Source: Trifolium pratense
Lineage: Eukaryota; Streptophyta; Magnoliopsida; Fabales; Fabaceae
Reading direction: 5' to 3'
Assembly: GCF_020283565.1 (NCBI RefSeq)
Contig: NW_025721046.1
Location: forward strand, 248,001 to 312,000
DNA length: 64,000 nucleotides
Shown in pieces: positions 12,591 through 24,442 of this stretch (position 1 is its first letter; each line of letters opens with the position of its first letter). The notes below the pieces were generated by a model that did not search any database, was not told where the DNA came from, and worked only from the letters and a program-made list of their open reading frames with translations. Made by a program: the position numbers and the translations under genes.

Positions 12591-13530
12591 TGTGTGTGTG
12601 TGTGTGAGACTGGTACAGACAGTGGCAACCACAAACACATCCTATGTCTAGGTAATGGATAAAGGCAAATTCTAGCGTGAGGCCACAAAATTGGCCTCTC
12701 ATTGATAAGATGGCCACCGTGGCCAATAGAAAAGTATGTATACCGTATACTTGTTCAAATGCCACATAGGATTATATGGTACATATTATTTATTATGCAT
12801 CTTCATGTCCATTAATATTGTAAATAAGTCCCTATGATATTAAAAGTTACATAATTATCTCGATCTTTATATTGTTTTATTAATTTTAGTTGTTATTGTT
12901 AAAATCAATTGAAACAATATCACAACAACATCATCATTTTCTGTTCAAACAAATTGCTTATTTCATTCCTATTAAAAAATAAAAAATAATCTCTTCTTCT
13001 TCCAATATAATGTTCACAAATAAATCAAAAAAAAAAAAAAAAAAACTTCTTCCTCATCCTGATTGATCGGATCTGATTTATTAAAAGAAGTTCATGGTGT
13101 AGATGGTTGAAGGTAGTGGCTGGAGTTTTTCTTGACTTGAGTTATCTTTTCATGAAAAACACGTAAAAAAAAAAAATACGAAAATAATAGATCTGAGTTA
13201 ATTATCAATCGATAAAATGAATAGATCTGGATTTAACGTTGAAAAATAAGAACAAACATACCACTTCATCAACGAATTTGTTGATGTTCGCGTAACTGCC
13301 TTGCTAAACTGTTAAGTTTTTGAAAATTTTAATTTTAGGTTTTTTGTTTTAGACCATTTGAATCAAAATTAAAATCATAAGTGTATTGTAAATGGTTTTT
13401 GTGATGTTTCTGGATAATTAATTGTTATTTTCGCCGTTTAAATGGACATGATACTGTCGGGTTTTAAGCTTGGATCGCGGTTCTGAAACTGGTTTGAATT
13501 GACCCCGACTGAAGATTGAAGATGATGTTA

Positions 13531-13566
<36 letters not shown>

Positions 13567-14090
13567 TTATCAAGGCTGATTTAATATATATCATATGACG
13601 CAAGAAATGTTAATGATTTATTCACATGTCCGAGTGGTAGAAGTTTTTATCTCTATATAGCACGTGTGCGAGTTCGATACCTGTTCACAACATTTTGTGA
13701 TTTTTTTTTTAAATTGCCTTGAAATTCAAGGCAGAAAAGGAAAAAGTACAGATGAAGAGAGTCTCGAACCCATGACCTACTAACTTGGCTGTATTCATTT
13801 ATGTGAGTTTTTTCCCACCTTATGAATATATGTTTGTTTCTGAACTTTTAGGATTAATACACTATATTGTCTTTTTTTTAAAAAAAAAATAATATTTGTC
13901 ATTTTAAACATGTAATTATATGGATTAAAATGAATTGTGTAATGTTTAGACAACTTAATTATTTTGAATCAAATGTTAATATAATTTATATTTGATTAGG
14001 GAGTACATGTATCATCTTTAATTACATAAAATTATTCTAAAACACTATTAAGTGTGGTAGTTGACTAATTGTTATAATTTGAAGTTAATG
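12591..14090. other. Former methyltransferase promoter region, no other gene
   Basis: Upstream of the pseudogene start are a short (TG)n run (12589-12606) and, at about 12664, GGCAAATTCTAGCGTGAGG. The latter resembles the outer end of the GGCGGATTCTAG Mutator-like MITEs elsewhere in the window; no matching right end was found, so it may be a truncated copy. tRNA-like fragments with B-box-like sequences lie at about 13611-13690 (plus) and 13750-13800 (minus). The open frames here are short and not gene-like. Confidence 0.5.
13533..13564. repeat. (TA)n microsatellite
   Basis: About 30 bases of alternating T and A. The copy in block B sits at 53118-53149 and has the same length, as the constant offset on either side shows. 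Confidence 0.9.
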
Positions 14091-16290
14091 TTTTAAAAAC
14101 TATACAAATAAAGTAAAATTTAAAAATAAGACATAATTTGATTTAAGATTATACTCCGGTTCAACTGAATCACTATTAATCATAGTATTTGATTATGGAT
14201 TATACTTCGGTTCAAAATTATTATTAACCCTAGTTTTTTACTACGAGTTATACTCCGGTTGAAGTTTATGACTTAAAAATTATATAAATAACGTAAAATT
14301 TAAAAATAAATTATTATTTGACTTAAGTTCTAACTCCAAATCAACTTGAACACTATTGACCCAACTTTTAGACAAACATCGTGACCCTTTCATTAAAATT
14401 ATGTTTCCGATAAGACTATAATTACGATATGTCTACATATTTGGAGTCCGGTGATCAAAATTCTTTTTCTCATTTGTTTGTTAGTCTAATTAGGTGATAT
14501 TGAACGATCGAATTGATAAAATTCGAAATCTTCAGTCGGAATAGGTAGTTTTAGTCCAGCTTTATGACCCTTTCATTATAACTAGGTATCTGGTGAGACT
14601 GTTATTACAACCAGTCTATACATTTGGAACCCGAAGATCAAAATTTTTTTTCTCATTTGTTTGTTAGTCCAATTAGGTGATATTCAACGGTCAGATTGAT
14701 GAAATTCGAAATCTTTCATAAAATCGGTAGGTTTAGACAAACTTCATGCCCTTTCGTTAAAATTAGGTTTGAGACTGTATATACATTTCGAGTTCAATGT
14801 TCCAAATTCTTTTTCTCATTTGTTTGTTAATCCAATTAGGTGATATTGAACGGGTAAAATGAGACTAGGTTTAGACAAACTTCATGACTCTTTCGTTATT
14901 AAAACTAGGTTTCGATGAGAATGTTATTACGATCTGCAGGGCCGGCCCAAGGATAAAGCGGCCCAAGCCCTAGCTTTAGGCTCCAAAAACAATTTATGTT
15001 TGACAAATATATATATATACATATGTAGGCCTCCGTCACAAATTGTAAAGCGCTATATAGTCCATTTGGTGGCGTGTTTCGTTTCATATTGGCAGGATGG
15101 TGTGTTCTATCCCTGCCAAAGCCTGTTGATGGTTATTTTAGCTTTTCTTTTCACAGTTTTTTTCTCCCTTATTTTTTATAATGTTCTAACTGTTTTTTCT
15201 TTTCAAACAAATTGCAAAAGTTATTGGTCTTTACCATAATATAAAATGAGAATACAAAATATAACTACTAATTTTAGTTTGATTTTCTATTTGTACCAAT
15301 TTGTTCTTAATAATTTTTTAAATATTTTATTTAAATTTAATTACATACAACCTAAATATTGAATATGAAATATAGATAAATTAAAATAAATTAAAATGAA
15401 TAAAAATAATATTTTTAATTTTGTACATATTTTAGAAGTAGTTTCTAATAGTATATTTTATTTTTATTATAAATATAATCGATATATTTTTAACTTTCTT
15501 ACCAAAAATTGTTTATTTATTTATTTTTAAATATAAATTTTATGTTTTTCTTTCGTACAATATTTTTTGGGAACTATTAATGCACAACAACTTATTTTAC
15601 TTTCTCTCTATCACATATAGTACGTTGGGAACCCCGTCAACCCACACAGGTAGTGGACATTAGTATTTGGAATATGAGCATTCATTTACTAATCAATATT
15701 TGAATTTATTTATTTATTTAAAAAATGAAATATAGAGAATTAAAATCGAAAATGACACTAAATACCATCAAATTAGAGATTTTAACATGTTTATTGTGGA
15801 TTTTAAATACGTCCAGTTTCAGCCGAATTATAACCATCAGTCAAACCGGAATATAATCTTACATTTTTTTAAATTTTTTTATTTATTTATATAATTATTT
15901 TTAATTCATTAACTTCAGTCGAAGTTTAACCTTCAGTCAAAAACTAGGGTTAATAGTGATTCAATTAAACTGGAGTATAATATTTCGTCAAAGTATAGGG
16001 TTAATAGTCCTTCAGTTGAACTGGAGTATAATCTTAGTTTATTTTTAAATTTACTTTATTTATATAATTTTTTTAATTCATTAACTTTAGTCAAAATTTA
16101 ACCCTCAGTCAAAGACTAAGGTTAATAGTGCTTCAATTTGAACCGGAGTATAATATTTCGTCAAAGTATAGGGTTAATAAAGCTTCAATTGACCCGGGGG
16201 TATAATCTTACTTTATTTTTAAAATTTACTTTATTTGTATATATATTTTTTAATTCATTAACTTCAGTCGAAGTTTAACCCTCAGTCAAA
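14090..16290. repeat. Tandem and inverted repeat complex around an AT-rich core
   Basis: Three parts can be seen. At 14130-14340 there are units containing TTATACTCCGGTT. At 14360-14930, units of roughly 180-200 bp repeat TTTCTCATTTGTTTGTTAG and TTAGGTGATATTGAACG. At 15825-16290, units of about 175 bp repeat GGAGTATAAT and AATTCATTAACTT, which is the reverse orientation of the first set. A CAGGGCCGGCCCAAGG sequence at 14938, like a plant hAT end, has no partner found. The centre (15000-15650) is AT-rich and codes for nothing recognised. The arrangement suggests an element with inverted subterminal repeats, interrupted by the CACTA insertion. Confidence 0.5.
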
Positions 16291-18604
16291 CACTACTAGA
16301 AAAAAATTCATTTGGGACGGAAAAATATGTCACACAATAGTTGAAAATTCCGTCCCAAAATATTTTTGGGACGGAATTTGTGACAAAAATATTTCGTCGC
16401 AATTCGCTCGTCGCAATTCATTTGGGACGGAATATTTAATTCCGTCGCATATTTGGGACAGAATTTGGGACAGAAATTAATAATTTTTTTTGAAGGATTC
16501 TTTCAATCCGTCCCTAAATTCGTGACGGATTTAAAATTTCCGTCGCAATTTTTATATAGCTTTTCTATGAAATTAATTTTTTTATAAACATCAATAATTA
16601 CAAAATAATGATTAATAAAAATTCATATATGTTAATCAAGTCTGAATAACAAAAAAAAAGTTGATCATAAACGCAAAGCTTTTATATTTCATTAAATTAA
16701 ACCCACAACAATATCCAACAACAATTACACCAATGGAAGAACTGTTACATAAAAATTCAAGACAAATAAAGTACAATATTTTGCACAGATCTATACAAAC
16801 TATACTTGAACCAAGAAAAACTTGATGTTCTTCCTTCTATAAGAATAGTAGACAAGTTGATGGAATCACATATGAACAATGGTTGATTGTGAGATTTCCT
16901 TTGATAAAATCATCATGTGGTTTGTGAAATGTCCTAAGAAACAAAAAAAGCAAAGTTATGTTATGATTATGAAAATACAAGAATTAAGTAGTGAGCGAAA
17001 GTCATGAAGACCACACAAAACCAAGAAACATTGAACTTAGAATCATACCCATGCTTATCCAAGTTTGTGTAAATACAAATATCATAACTTAAGACACACA
17101 CACCCCTTGACTACTGTTGTAGAGAAAGTTGTCAAGAGTTATTCCTATTCATGGCTACTACAACTACAATTGCCTTGAGTTTGTCTTTGTGTTAATTACC
17201 GAGATTCACATGATTTTGAACATTGTATAAATATCTTATTGAAGAAGACATTGATGGATGAATAAAAAGGAATGGTTTTGAACTTTCAACAAATGTTGGA
17301 AGAACCATTAAGAATTTGAATCAAAATTCCAATTATCTTTGTATACTATGAAAAACAAGGAATGAGCTTATAATTCCAAATGCATGCACAACAATATAAT
17401 TATTTGTGCTTTCATTCTCTTTATACAAACACTTAAGATCCATAGAAATTTAAACAATCAAATTAACAAATGAGGAAAACACAGACCATTAAAATGAAGT
17501 CTCAAATTAAAAGGGTAAGTGTTCATATTCAATATCCCACCATGAATGAAGATTCAATTGACAAAATACATACATAGCTAAACTTAAGCCCAATTTAATT
17601 TTCCAATTTTTTGAGCAATTGACTAAATTATTTAAGGACTAAGGAGCTTATAGATATAATAAAATAACCAGAATCATCAACTAGAAATTATGCATATTGG
17701 CAAAACTAATTTGAGCAAAACAAAAGAGTATTATGACTTAGGGAATGCAAAATTGTACCTGAAAGTTTTGCCATAATCACCAAAGACAAATCCTACTACT
17801 CATTGTCGTCTGTTCAATGGGGAAATCCTTACAAAGTCATAAAAGGATAAACATGAAAGGATATGCATTGCAGAGATACACAACAATATATTATATATAA
17901 AAATTTAAAAATACAGAAAAATTATCACAACCTTCTTTTGGTTTGCCAGCAACAGGAGGAACGAAAAGCACCGCCAGAAATAGGAAGCTGAGACGCAAGG
18001 AGCAACGTCGCAGACACGCCGGAGACACGGAAGGAGAACGACTAGGATGATAAATCAAAACAACATCAGTTAGATCTAAGAATAGAAACAATCAAACAAG
18101 TAGAAGAAATCAAAACACAGATTGAAATCGAGAATTGTTGAAGATTGCTAGTAAATCTAGAAGAAACAACAAATTTATCAACACATGGAGGAATGGAGAG
18201 ATGGAGGAGTGGGATGAAGCTTGAGGCGGAAAAAGGAGCGATGCAGATCTAGAACTCAGGTGACGGCGGCGCGAGAGAGGTACTTAGGGTTCTCACTTAT
18301 CTCGTGTTCTATCCTCTGAAAAGTTAAAAGAAAATTACAAGAAGAAGAAATTTAATACTTGGACTGAAAAAAATAAAACTGATTTGAGACGGAAAACATA
18401 CTTTCATCTTAAATTTGGGACAGAAATATAAATTCTGTCACGAGATTGAGACAGAAATAATTTATGTCGCAAGATAATATATATCCTTTAGAAAAAACGT
18501 TGGGGACAGAATATTGTCGCAAATTCCGTCCCAATTATATTGTTTTGTGACGAAAAAATATTCCGTCCCAAAATTCCGTCCTAATCTGAATTTTTCTAGT
18601 AGTG
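16291..18604. mobile_element. Non-autonomous CACTA element, copy A
   Basis: The element begins CACTACTAGAAAAAAA and ends TTTTTCTAGTAGTG, with a 3-bp AAA duplication on both sides. Subterminal regions at both ends repeat TTGGGACGGAAT / ATTCCGTCCCAA in both orientations, as plant CACTA elements do for transposase binding. The 2.3-kb interior has no transposase. Its right part (about 18000-18320) is more GC-rich and could be a captured or promoter-like segment, but no gene was recognised. Removing the element restores the surrounding tandem repeat (CAGTCAAAGATTAGGG). Confidence 0.88.
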
Positions 18605-18713
18605 AAAGATTAGGGTTAACAGTGCTACAATTTGAACCTGAGTATAATATTCCGTCAAAGTCTAGGGTTAATATTGTTTCTATTAAACCGGAATATAATC
18701 TTACATTATTTTT

Positions 18714-19577
18714 GGTTGGATCTTGCACCTGGAAGCATATCAGTTTCAATTGTCAATGAAATGAACAAGATTATTTCGATAAGTGTCAAAATCCACCATC
18801 ATCTCATATTTGAAAAGATTGTCATTGAGAATTTGTAAGTGTCAGTCAAGTAAACTATTTCATGATTTAAAAGGCAGAGGCTTCTTCAAAGTTCAATCCA
18901 AAAGATGTCATATCCCGGATCCAATTGAGTTATGAAGATAAATTTTGAATGGCCAACAAAGGCATTGAATTTTTTGGATTTTTTTTTTCCATGATTAAGG
19001 ATCCGGCTTACTAGACCGCCTAATTTGGTCTACGGGTCAGTTCTGACATCAAATGGTCTCAACCCTTCCTAATCGCAGTTGCGGAGGATCGAACCAACTA
19101 ACGATGTGTAAATACATAGAATTTAGTCACAACAATTAGTTACGATGTTAAACAAACAAAATCAGACTTAGTTGCAGTTTTGGTCCCCATATTTTTATCG
19201 TTTTGCAGATATGGTCCTCATATTTTAAAATATGACAATTTTGGTCCCCCTATCATAATTTTTAATTAAAAATTGACGATATGATATGTTTTAAACGACG
19301 TGACATATGCCCCGATGATAAGAAAATACCAATATCTATGCAATTGTAAGAAAAATCTTTCATAAATTTAATTTAAAACATGTTGTATCACTATATTTTA
19401 GAAAAAATATGTGGTAGAGGGACCAAAACTGTATCAATTTAAAATAAGGGAATCAATTTTGTAGATTGATAAAAATATTAAGACTAAAACTGCAATTAAG
19501 CAAAAAAAAAAAATTAAATGAGAATGAGGTTGAAATACCAACAAGTAGGAGTGGGAGTAACAATAACAAAAGTGTCA
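18714..19577. other. Unique and low-copy AT-rich DNA, no gene seen
   Basis: At about 18990-19130 there is a tRNA-like fragment in minus orientation (GGATCGAACC-like box). At 19170-19500 there is the common plant repeat with 'tttggtccc' motifs in both orientations. About 18880-18970 is weakly similar to 19945-20068. No coding sequence was recognised. Confidence 0.5.
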
Positions 19578-19703
19578 CGCGAGCTTAACTCAGTTGGGAT
19601 GATATTGTATTATATATATACAGAGTCGGGGTTCGAACCTCAACCATCCCACTTATCTATTTTAAGAGTGAAATTTATAACCACTAGACTATCATAACAA
19701 CAA
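19578..19703 (+). mobile_element. tRNA-derived SINE
   Basis: An A-box-like GAGCTTAACTCAGTTGG is followed by a B-box-like GGGGTTCGAACC and then by AGTGAAATTTATAACCACTAGAC, a tail typical of legume SINEs. The first arm is disturbed by a short TATA run. A clean target duplication was not found, so the limits are approximate. Confidence 0.6.
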
Positions 19704-20566
19704 ATAGGAATGAAACGACTTTCTATTGCTGTGAATCGAGATTAGTCTCTATTCCAATTATATGTTAAAAATGCCTTCCTGAACAGAGACCTATAGGAAA
19801 AAGTTTACATGAGCCCTCCATCCAATTGGGTAGAAGGAAGGAAGGAGAGTGGTGGCTGGGGGGGACAAAGAGAGGAAAAAGTTTACATGAGCCCTCCATC
19901 CACCTTAGAAATAATTGCAATGATTAAAGGGATGGATTCTTCAAAGATTCCATCCAAGATGTCTTATTCTATGGAAATTTCTTCCTTTACCTGGAAATTT
20001 AGATGCCATATTCTAGTAATTGTAATTGAGTTTTAAAGATGAAATTTGAATGGGCATAAAAAGCCAATAATTTATTCAGTAAAAAAACAGATGTCTGCTT
20101 TTGAGTTTTGTCCCCGCATTATTTATACCAGAAAAAATATTATTGGGAGATATTTTCCTATAAAATTTATACTACTACGAAAATAATTCTCAATAAAATT
20201 TTCACTACTAAAAAAATATTGACATGTAGAAATTCTGATCAATTATTTTTAAAAATAAAAAAAATAAATGAAAATGGGTTAAAAATTGAGAGACCGGGAC
20301 AGAACACAAAGTAACAAACAATAATAACAAGGGCCAAATAAAAATGAAAAATTATGTCACCAGTCCCACTTATGAACCATTGCAATGATTAAAGGGATGA
20401 TGGATTCCAACATCAACCATCCTTACCTTTCATAAACTTATTACTCCCTCTATTCCAAAATATAAGATTTAGTTGATCACTGCAGGTATGCTAATGTTCA
20501 ATTTTGATCACTAATATTTTTTTTATAATATGATCATTAATATCTTTAATTGTCTATTTATAAAAA
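19704..20566. other. Repeat-rich DNA with short duplications, no gene seen
   Basis: GAAAAAGTTTACATGAGCCC occurs twice about 80 bp apart (near 19797 and 19876). TTGCAATGATTAAAGGGATG occurs near 19915 and 20376. A Stowaway-like end, CTCCCTCTATTCCAAAATAT, lies near 20446; its other end was not found. Confidence 0.5.
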
Positions 20567-21750
20567 GGGGAACTCTTCAATACACATATTATGTGGATGT
20601 GTACCGGTACATCGCTGAGGTGGTTAACAAGTGGCAAACATTTAATGCAGATTTTATTTCTTGATTAAGATTTCTATATTAAACACTACTTTTTAATATT
20701 TGCAAATATATCATCCGCATAAATATAATCATCAATCATGTTGAATAATAAATCAAAGGATGCATCAAATATTCCAACCAAGATTTTCACTTTTTTTTTA
20801 AGCAAACAATTTTTTTTAGCAAAACTCAAATAAATTAATATTATCATAATATCCTATAAAATAATAAAATCATATTATTTTATAGCATATATTAGAATGA
20901 AAAATACTTAAGAATTTAAATGTTGTCAATCTAACAGTTCAACATCAACTAATTAGATTAACTATGATTAAAGAAACGTAGTTCATATGAAATGAGGTCT
21001 CAACTAATTTTCTCAATTATGACTATGACAATCAATTGATCTTAGTCAATCTGTTCAACTTGGCCTAATTAGAATAAATTAAGAAGTTGAATTTCAAAAA
21101 TCTAACGGTTCAATTTCATATTGTTGGACTAACTATTGCGCAAGAAACCTATTACAAAAGGGACTAAGGAGATCAAATATTCTAAATCTGACTGTTCAAC
21201 TTGACTAAATTGAAATGGAAAAACTTAAGAATTCAAATTTTGACAATCACGAGTTAGTTTTTACCTAAGAATTCAAACCTTGACAAAATTAAAATATTAA
21301 AATTAAGTTTAATAATATTAAAGAAAATAATTGAAATATTAAAATCATAGTTGGATCCAATAATAATAATAATTTGTTAAAATCATACTCTCTTTTTTTT
21401 AGAAAATACCAATATATTGTTAAAATACTAAAATAATATTATTAATATTTTATACAATATTTAGAATATATTAATATTTGAATCTTGTAAAACAATATGT
21501 TTTCTTAAAAAAAAAATTTGAAAATCTAGGTTGAAAGATTTGATGCATGCTTTGATTTACATTACGGTAGTACATGAGTGATAATTATATTTATGTGAAT
21601 GATACATTTGCAAATATTAAAAAGTAGTATTTTAATATATAGAAAACTTAATAAAGAAACAAAATCTGCATTAAATAATTGTCACTTGCTAACCACCTTA
21701 GCAATGTAGCGGTACACATCCACATAATATGTGTACTGAAGAATAAATTA
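20567..21750. mobile_element. Short diverged relative of the GGTGAATTC Mutator-like element
   Basis: The left arm reads GGGGAACTCTTCAATACACA then TGTACCGGTACATCGCTGAG. The right arm is its inverse (TAGCGGTACACATCCACATA ... GTGTACTGAAG). The arms match those of the 2.46-kb element at 1822, 9362 and 48947 with many substitutions, and the interior shares the TTAATGCAGATTTT border. It is about half the length (1.18 kb) and codes for nothing. The outermost bases on the right are degraded, so the end is approximate and no target duplication was confirmed. Confidence 0.7.
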
Positions 21751-23387
21751 TTATTTTTTAAACTATTGGTTTAAAACCTCTGCATGAGATGCTTAACCCT
21801 AGCCGGCCCTATTGGTAAGATTGGTTTAATAGTGTTAAGTGCCAACTTAATTGGATGACTAATCTTCTCTTACCCTGCTTGCTTTTGATGACTTAATGTA
21901 CTATATTTTTAGTGATATCATTATCATGTACAATGTTGCCAGACCCTAATTTGGCGTTATGTTTTGGAATAATGCATATATTTGCATATTGTGATGGGCC
22001 ATTTGTCAGCCTTTGATTTGGTATATATGTTTTGGAAGAGTGCCTATATTGGCAATATGGGAGTATTAGAGAAGAGAGCAAAATATTTTTTACTCTTTGG
22101 GGAATTTTAATGAAAAAATTACCCAACAAATACTAATACTAATAATATAACAACAACAATAAAATGAAAAAATTTATAATAAATGATACACATCAAATTT
22201 TAATATAGAAATCACATATATTAATTAATTAATATAAAAGAACAAAATTCATGAGATCTAGTCCAGACTATATAAAATAACATGTACAGTAAAGTCTTCC
22301 TAGTAGCACCCTCCACCAGCAAAGTCTTTCTAGTTGCACCTCCACAAATAATGTGGTTCACTATATCAAACAATCATCATGGAACGGTTTTAACCGATCT
22401 AAACAGAAAGTACTTCATAAAAGTGGATATCCTAACTCCATCTAAACAGAAAGTAAAACTACTAAAAATATACTTTACAAAAATTTCACGTATATTAGAG
22501 ATATTTTTACAATTTATTTATTTACTATTGAAATTTTTTTTCTCTCTTTTATGATATTAATTATTAAAATAATAATAAATATGTAAAACTAAGACATATT
22601 TAAAACTAAACAGTGCCTCCAAAATACTTATTAAGCATACCAAAAAATAAAATAAAATTAATAGTGATAAAATAACTTCTTACACTTTTAAAATATTGAA
22701 TGCATAAATACAAATACATAATTTTTTTATTAATATACTTAATTAATATCACAGAAACAGAGTTAGTATTTTCCGCATGAAAGTATATACTAGCACTAGA
22801 TTTTCATAGTGAGAGACAGGATGAGTAAATCAAAATAAACTCATGACGTGAACATAAATAGTATATACTACTAGTGTACTAGATTTTCAGCAATAACAAA
22901 CATATTTACTGTGCAATCATGAATGATCTACATCAAAACAACTTTTTTCTTGTCATGTCGGCTGCTCCCTCTTTTTCCTGTGTGCATGTATGTTGTAATG
23001 TGCACCACTGTTGTTGTTTTAACTCTTAGCAACTACGGAATCAGATATCCTACGGTTACAGCAAAGGTACCGTAATTGATATCAACCGTCAGATATATCA
23101 TCAGTGGTTTATATTGTTTTGTTTTGTAAAATTATATTTTAAATTTAAATCGTCTAATTACAAATTAATGGTCAGGATTAATTATAGCATAAAACATCAA
23201 TAATTGACCACAGTAAATCCGAATCCTAACAACTACTATATGGATTTTAATCCCCATTTCGTTCTGACACACATGGGCTAAGCCTAATATAATGCTATAA
23301 TAATACACACACTCACGTTCTGTTTTTTTTGTTTTAATTGGTGTGGACTCCCGTGGAGTGTGGACTGCGGAGTACCACATAAGAAAA
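21751..23387. other. AT-rich intergenic DNA, no gene seen
   Basis: Short open frames occur (for example 21893-22129 and 22282-22554) but their translations are low-complexity and resemble no family known to me. CTTCCTAGTAGCACC / CTTTCTAGTTGCACC near 22300 is a short imperfect repeat. Nothing else is supported. Confidence 0.5.
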
Positions 23388-24098
23388 GCGGATTCTAGGA
23401 TGGAAGATATTAATAGGTCTCTCACCAATTTATCATATCTTTTATTCATTTGATGAAATGGATTGAATGAGATGCATGATATTATGGTGTACTGTCAGTA
23501 TTATATAATTTTCATAAAAAATAAAATAAAATTTTCGAAAAAAGTTTTCGATATTTTTTCTGGAAAAATTTTTTGATTTTTTTTTTTTGGAAAAAAAGTT
23601 CCTGATTTTTCTGGAAAAAAGTTTTTGATCTTTTTCGAAAAAAAAATTCGATTTTTTTTCGGAAAAAAGTTCCCGGCTTTTGGGGGAAATTTTTTCGATT
23701 TCAAATAAAAACAATTCCAGAGTTTTTTCCTGGAAAAAAGCTCCGATATTTTATTCGGAAAAAATTTTGGATATTTTCCAGGAAAATTTTTTTGATCTTT
23801 TTTTCTGGGAAAAGTTCCGATATTTTATTCGGAAATTTTTTTTGGAAAAAATGTTCTCGATTTTTTCAGGAAAAATTAATTTAAATTTGGACCCTGAAGA
23901 ATTTGGACATAAAATTTGGTTGCGATAATCCACCAATATTGGTAATACAAAATAGAGTGAAAAAAAAATTATATAATAGTAACAGTATACCATAATATCA
24001 TAATATCATGCATCTCATTCAATCCACTCCATCAAATTCATAAGTGATATGGTGCACTGGTGAGAGACCTATTAAAGTCTCCCACCCTAAAATATGCC
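23388..24098. mobile_element. Foldback Mutator-like MITE 1
   Basis: Inverted arms of more than 120 bp pair the left GCGGATTCTAGGATGG... GGTCTCTCACC with the right GGTGAGAGACC...CCCACCCTAAAATATGCC. Imperfect duplications flank it (CATAAGAAAA / CATAAAAAAA). The interior is an array of short self-complementary units such as TTTTCGGAAAAAAGTT with variable spacing. It has no coding content; the Lys/Phe-rich open frames on both strands are products of the array. Confidence 0.75.
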
Positions 24099-24442
24099 AT
24101 AAAAAAATACCCATCCAACAATTTGGGACACAGATTAAATTTAATCACTGACTTGGTCCGACTTATGGAGTTAGCTAGATGCAGTTATTATTCATAAACC
24201 GTCTGATTAATATTGTACGGTTTAAATTTTAAATTTTTAAAATTTTTTATTTGATATAAAATCTGTGATTGAATTTTAAACTGACTAGTCTTGAATGAAT
24301 GGTTTTAAGAGCATTGATCGCATGATTGCGTGAATTTTTAACTTTACTGAATTTAATCCAACAATTTGCATGTGCTAGTGTACCCTCAAGATCTTTGAAC
24401 ATATATACTCTTAATTTTTATCTACAGTAGGATTTTGAAAAA

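Larger units (their letters stand above)
9362..18713. repeat. Segmental duplication, block A (9.35 kb)
   Basis: Every landmark here recurs at a constant offset of 39585 in 48947-58298: MULE ends, methyltransferase exon 1, the TA tract and the CACTA ends. Only a few differences were seen by eye, for example CTCGTCGCAATT near 16405 against CTCGTTGCAATT near 55990. On the left, block A continues naturally into the hAT. On the right it stops inside a tandem repeat, where unrelated sequence (GGTTGGATCTTGC) begins at 18714. Confidence 0.92.

Noticed and set aside
14360..14930. Regularly spaced repeats that might suggest a CRISPR-like array
   Set aside because: Units are long (about 190 bp), degenerate and within a plant transposon-rich locus; this is a tandem repeat.
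15000..15239. 79-codon hydrophobic open frame (also at 54585-54824)
   Set aside because: AT-rich repeat sequence; Phe/Leu content follows from base composition and it is copied only with the block.
17891..18091. 66-codon frame in the CACTA interior with an apparent signal-like start
   Set aside because: Short and without a recognisable family; more likely chance or a captured fragment. Kept only as part of the CACTA entry.
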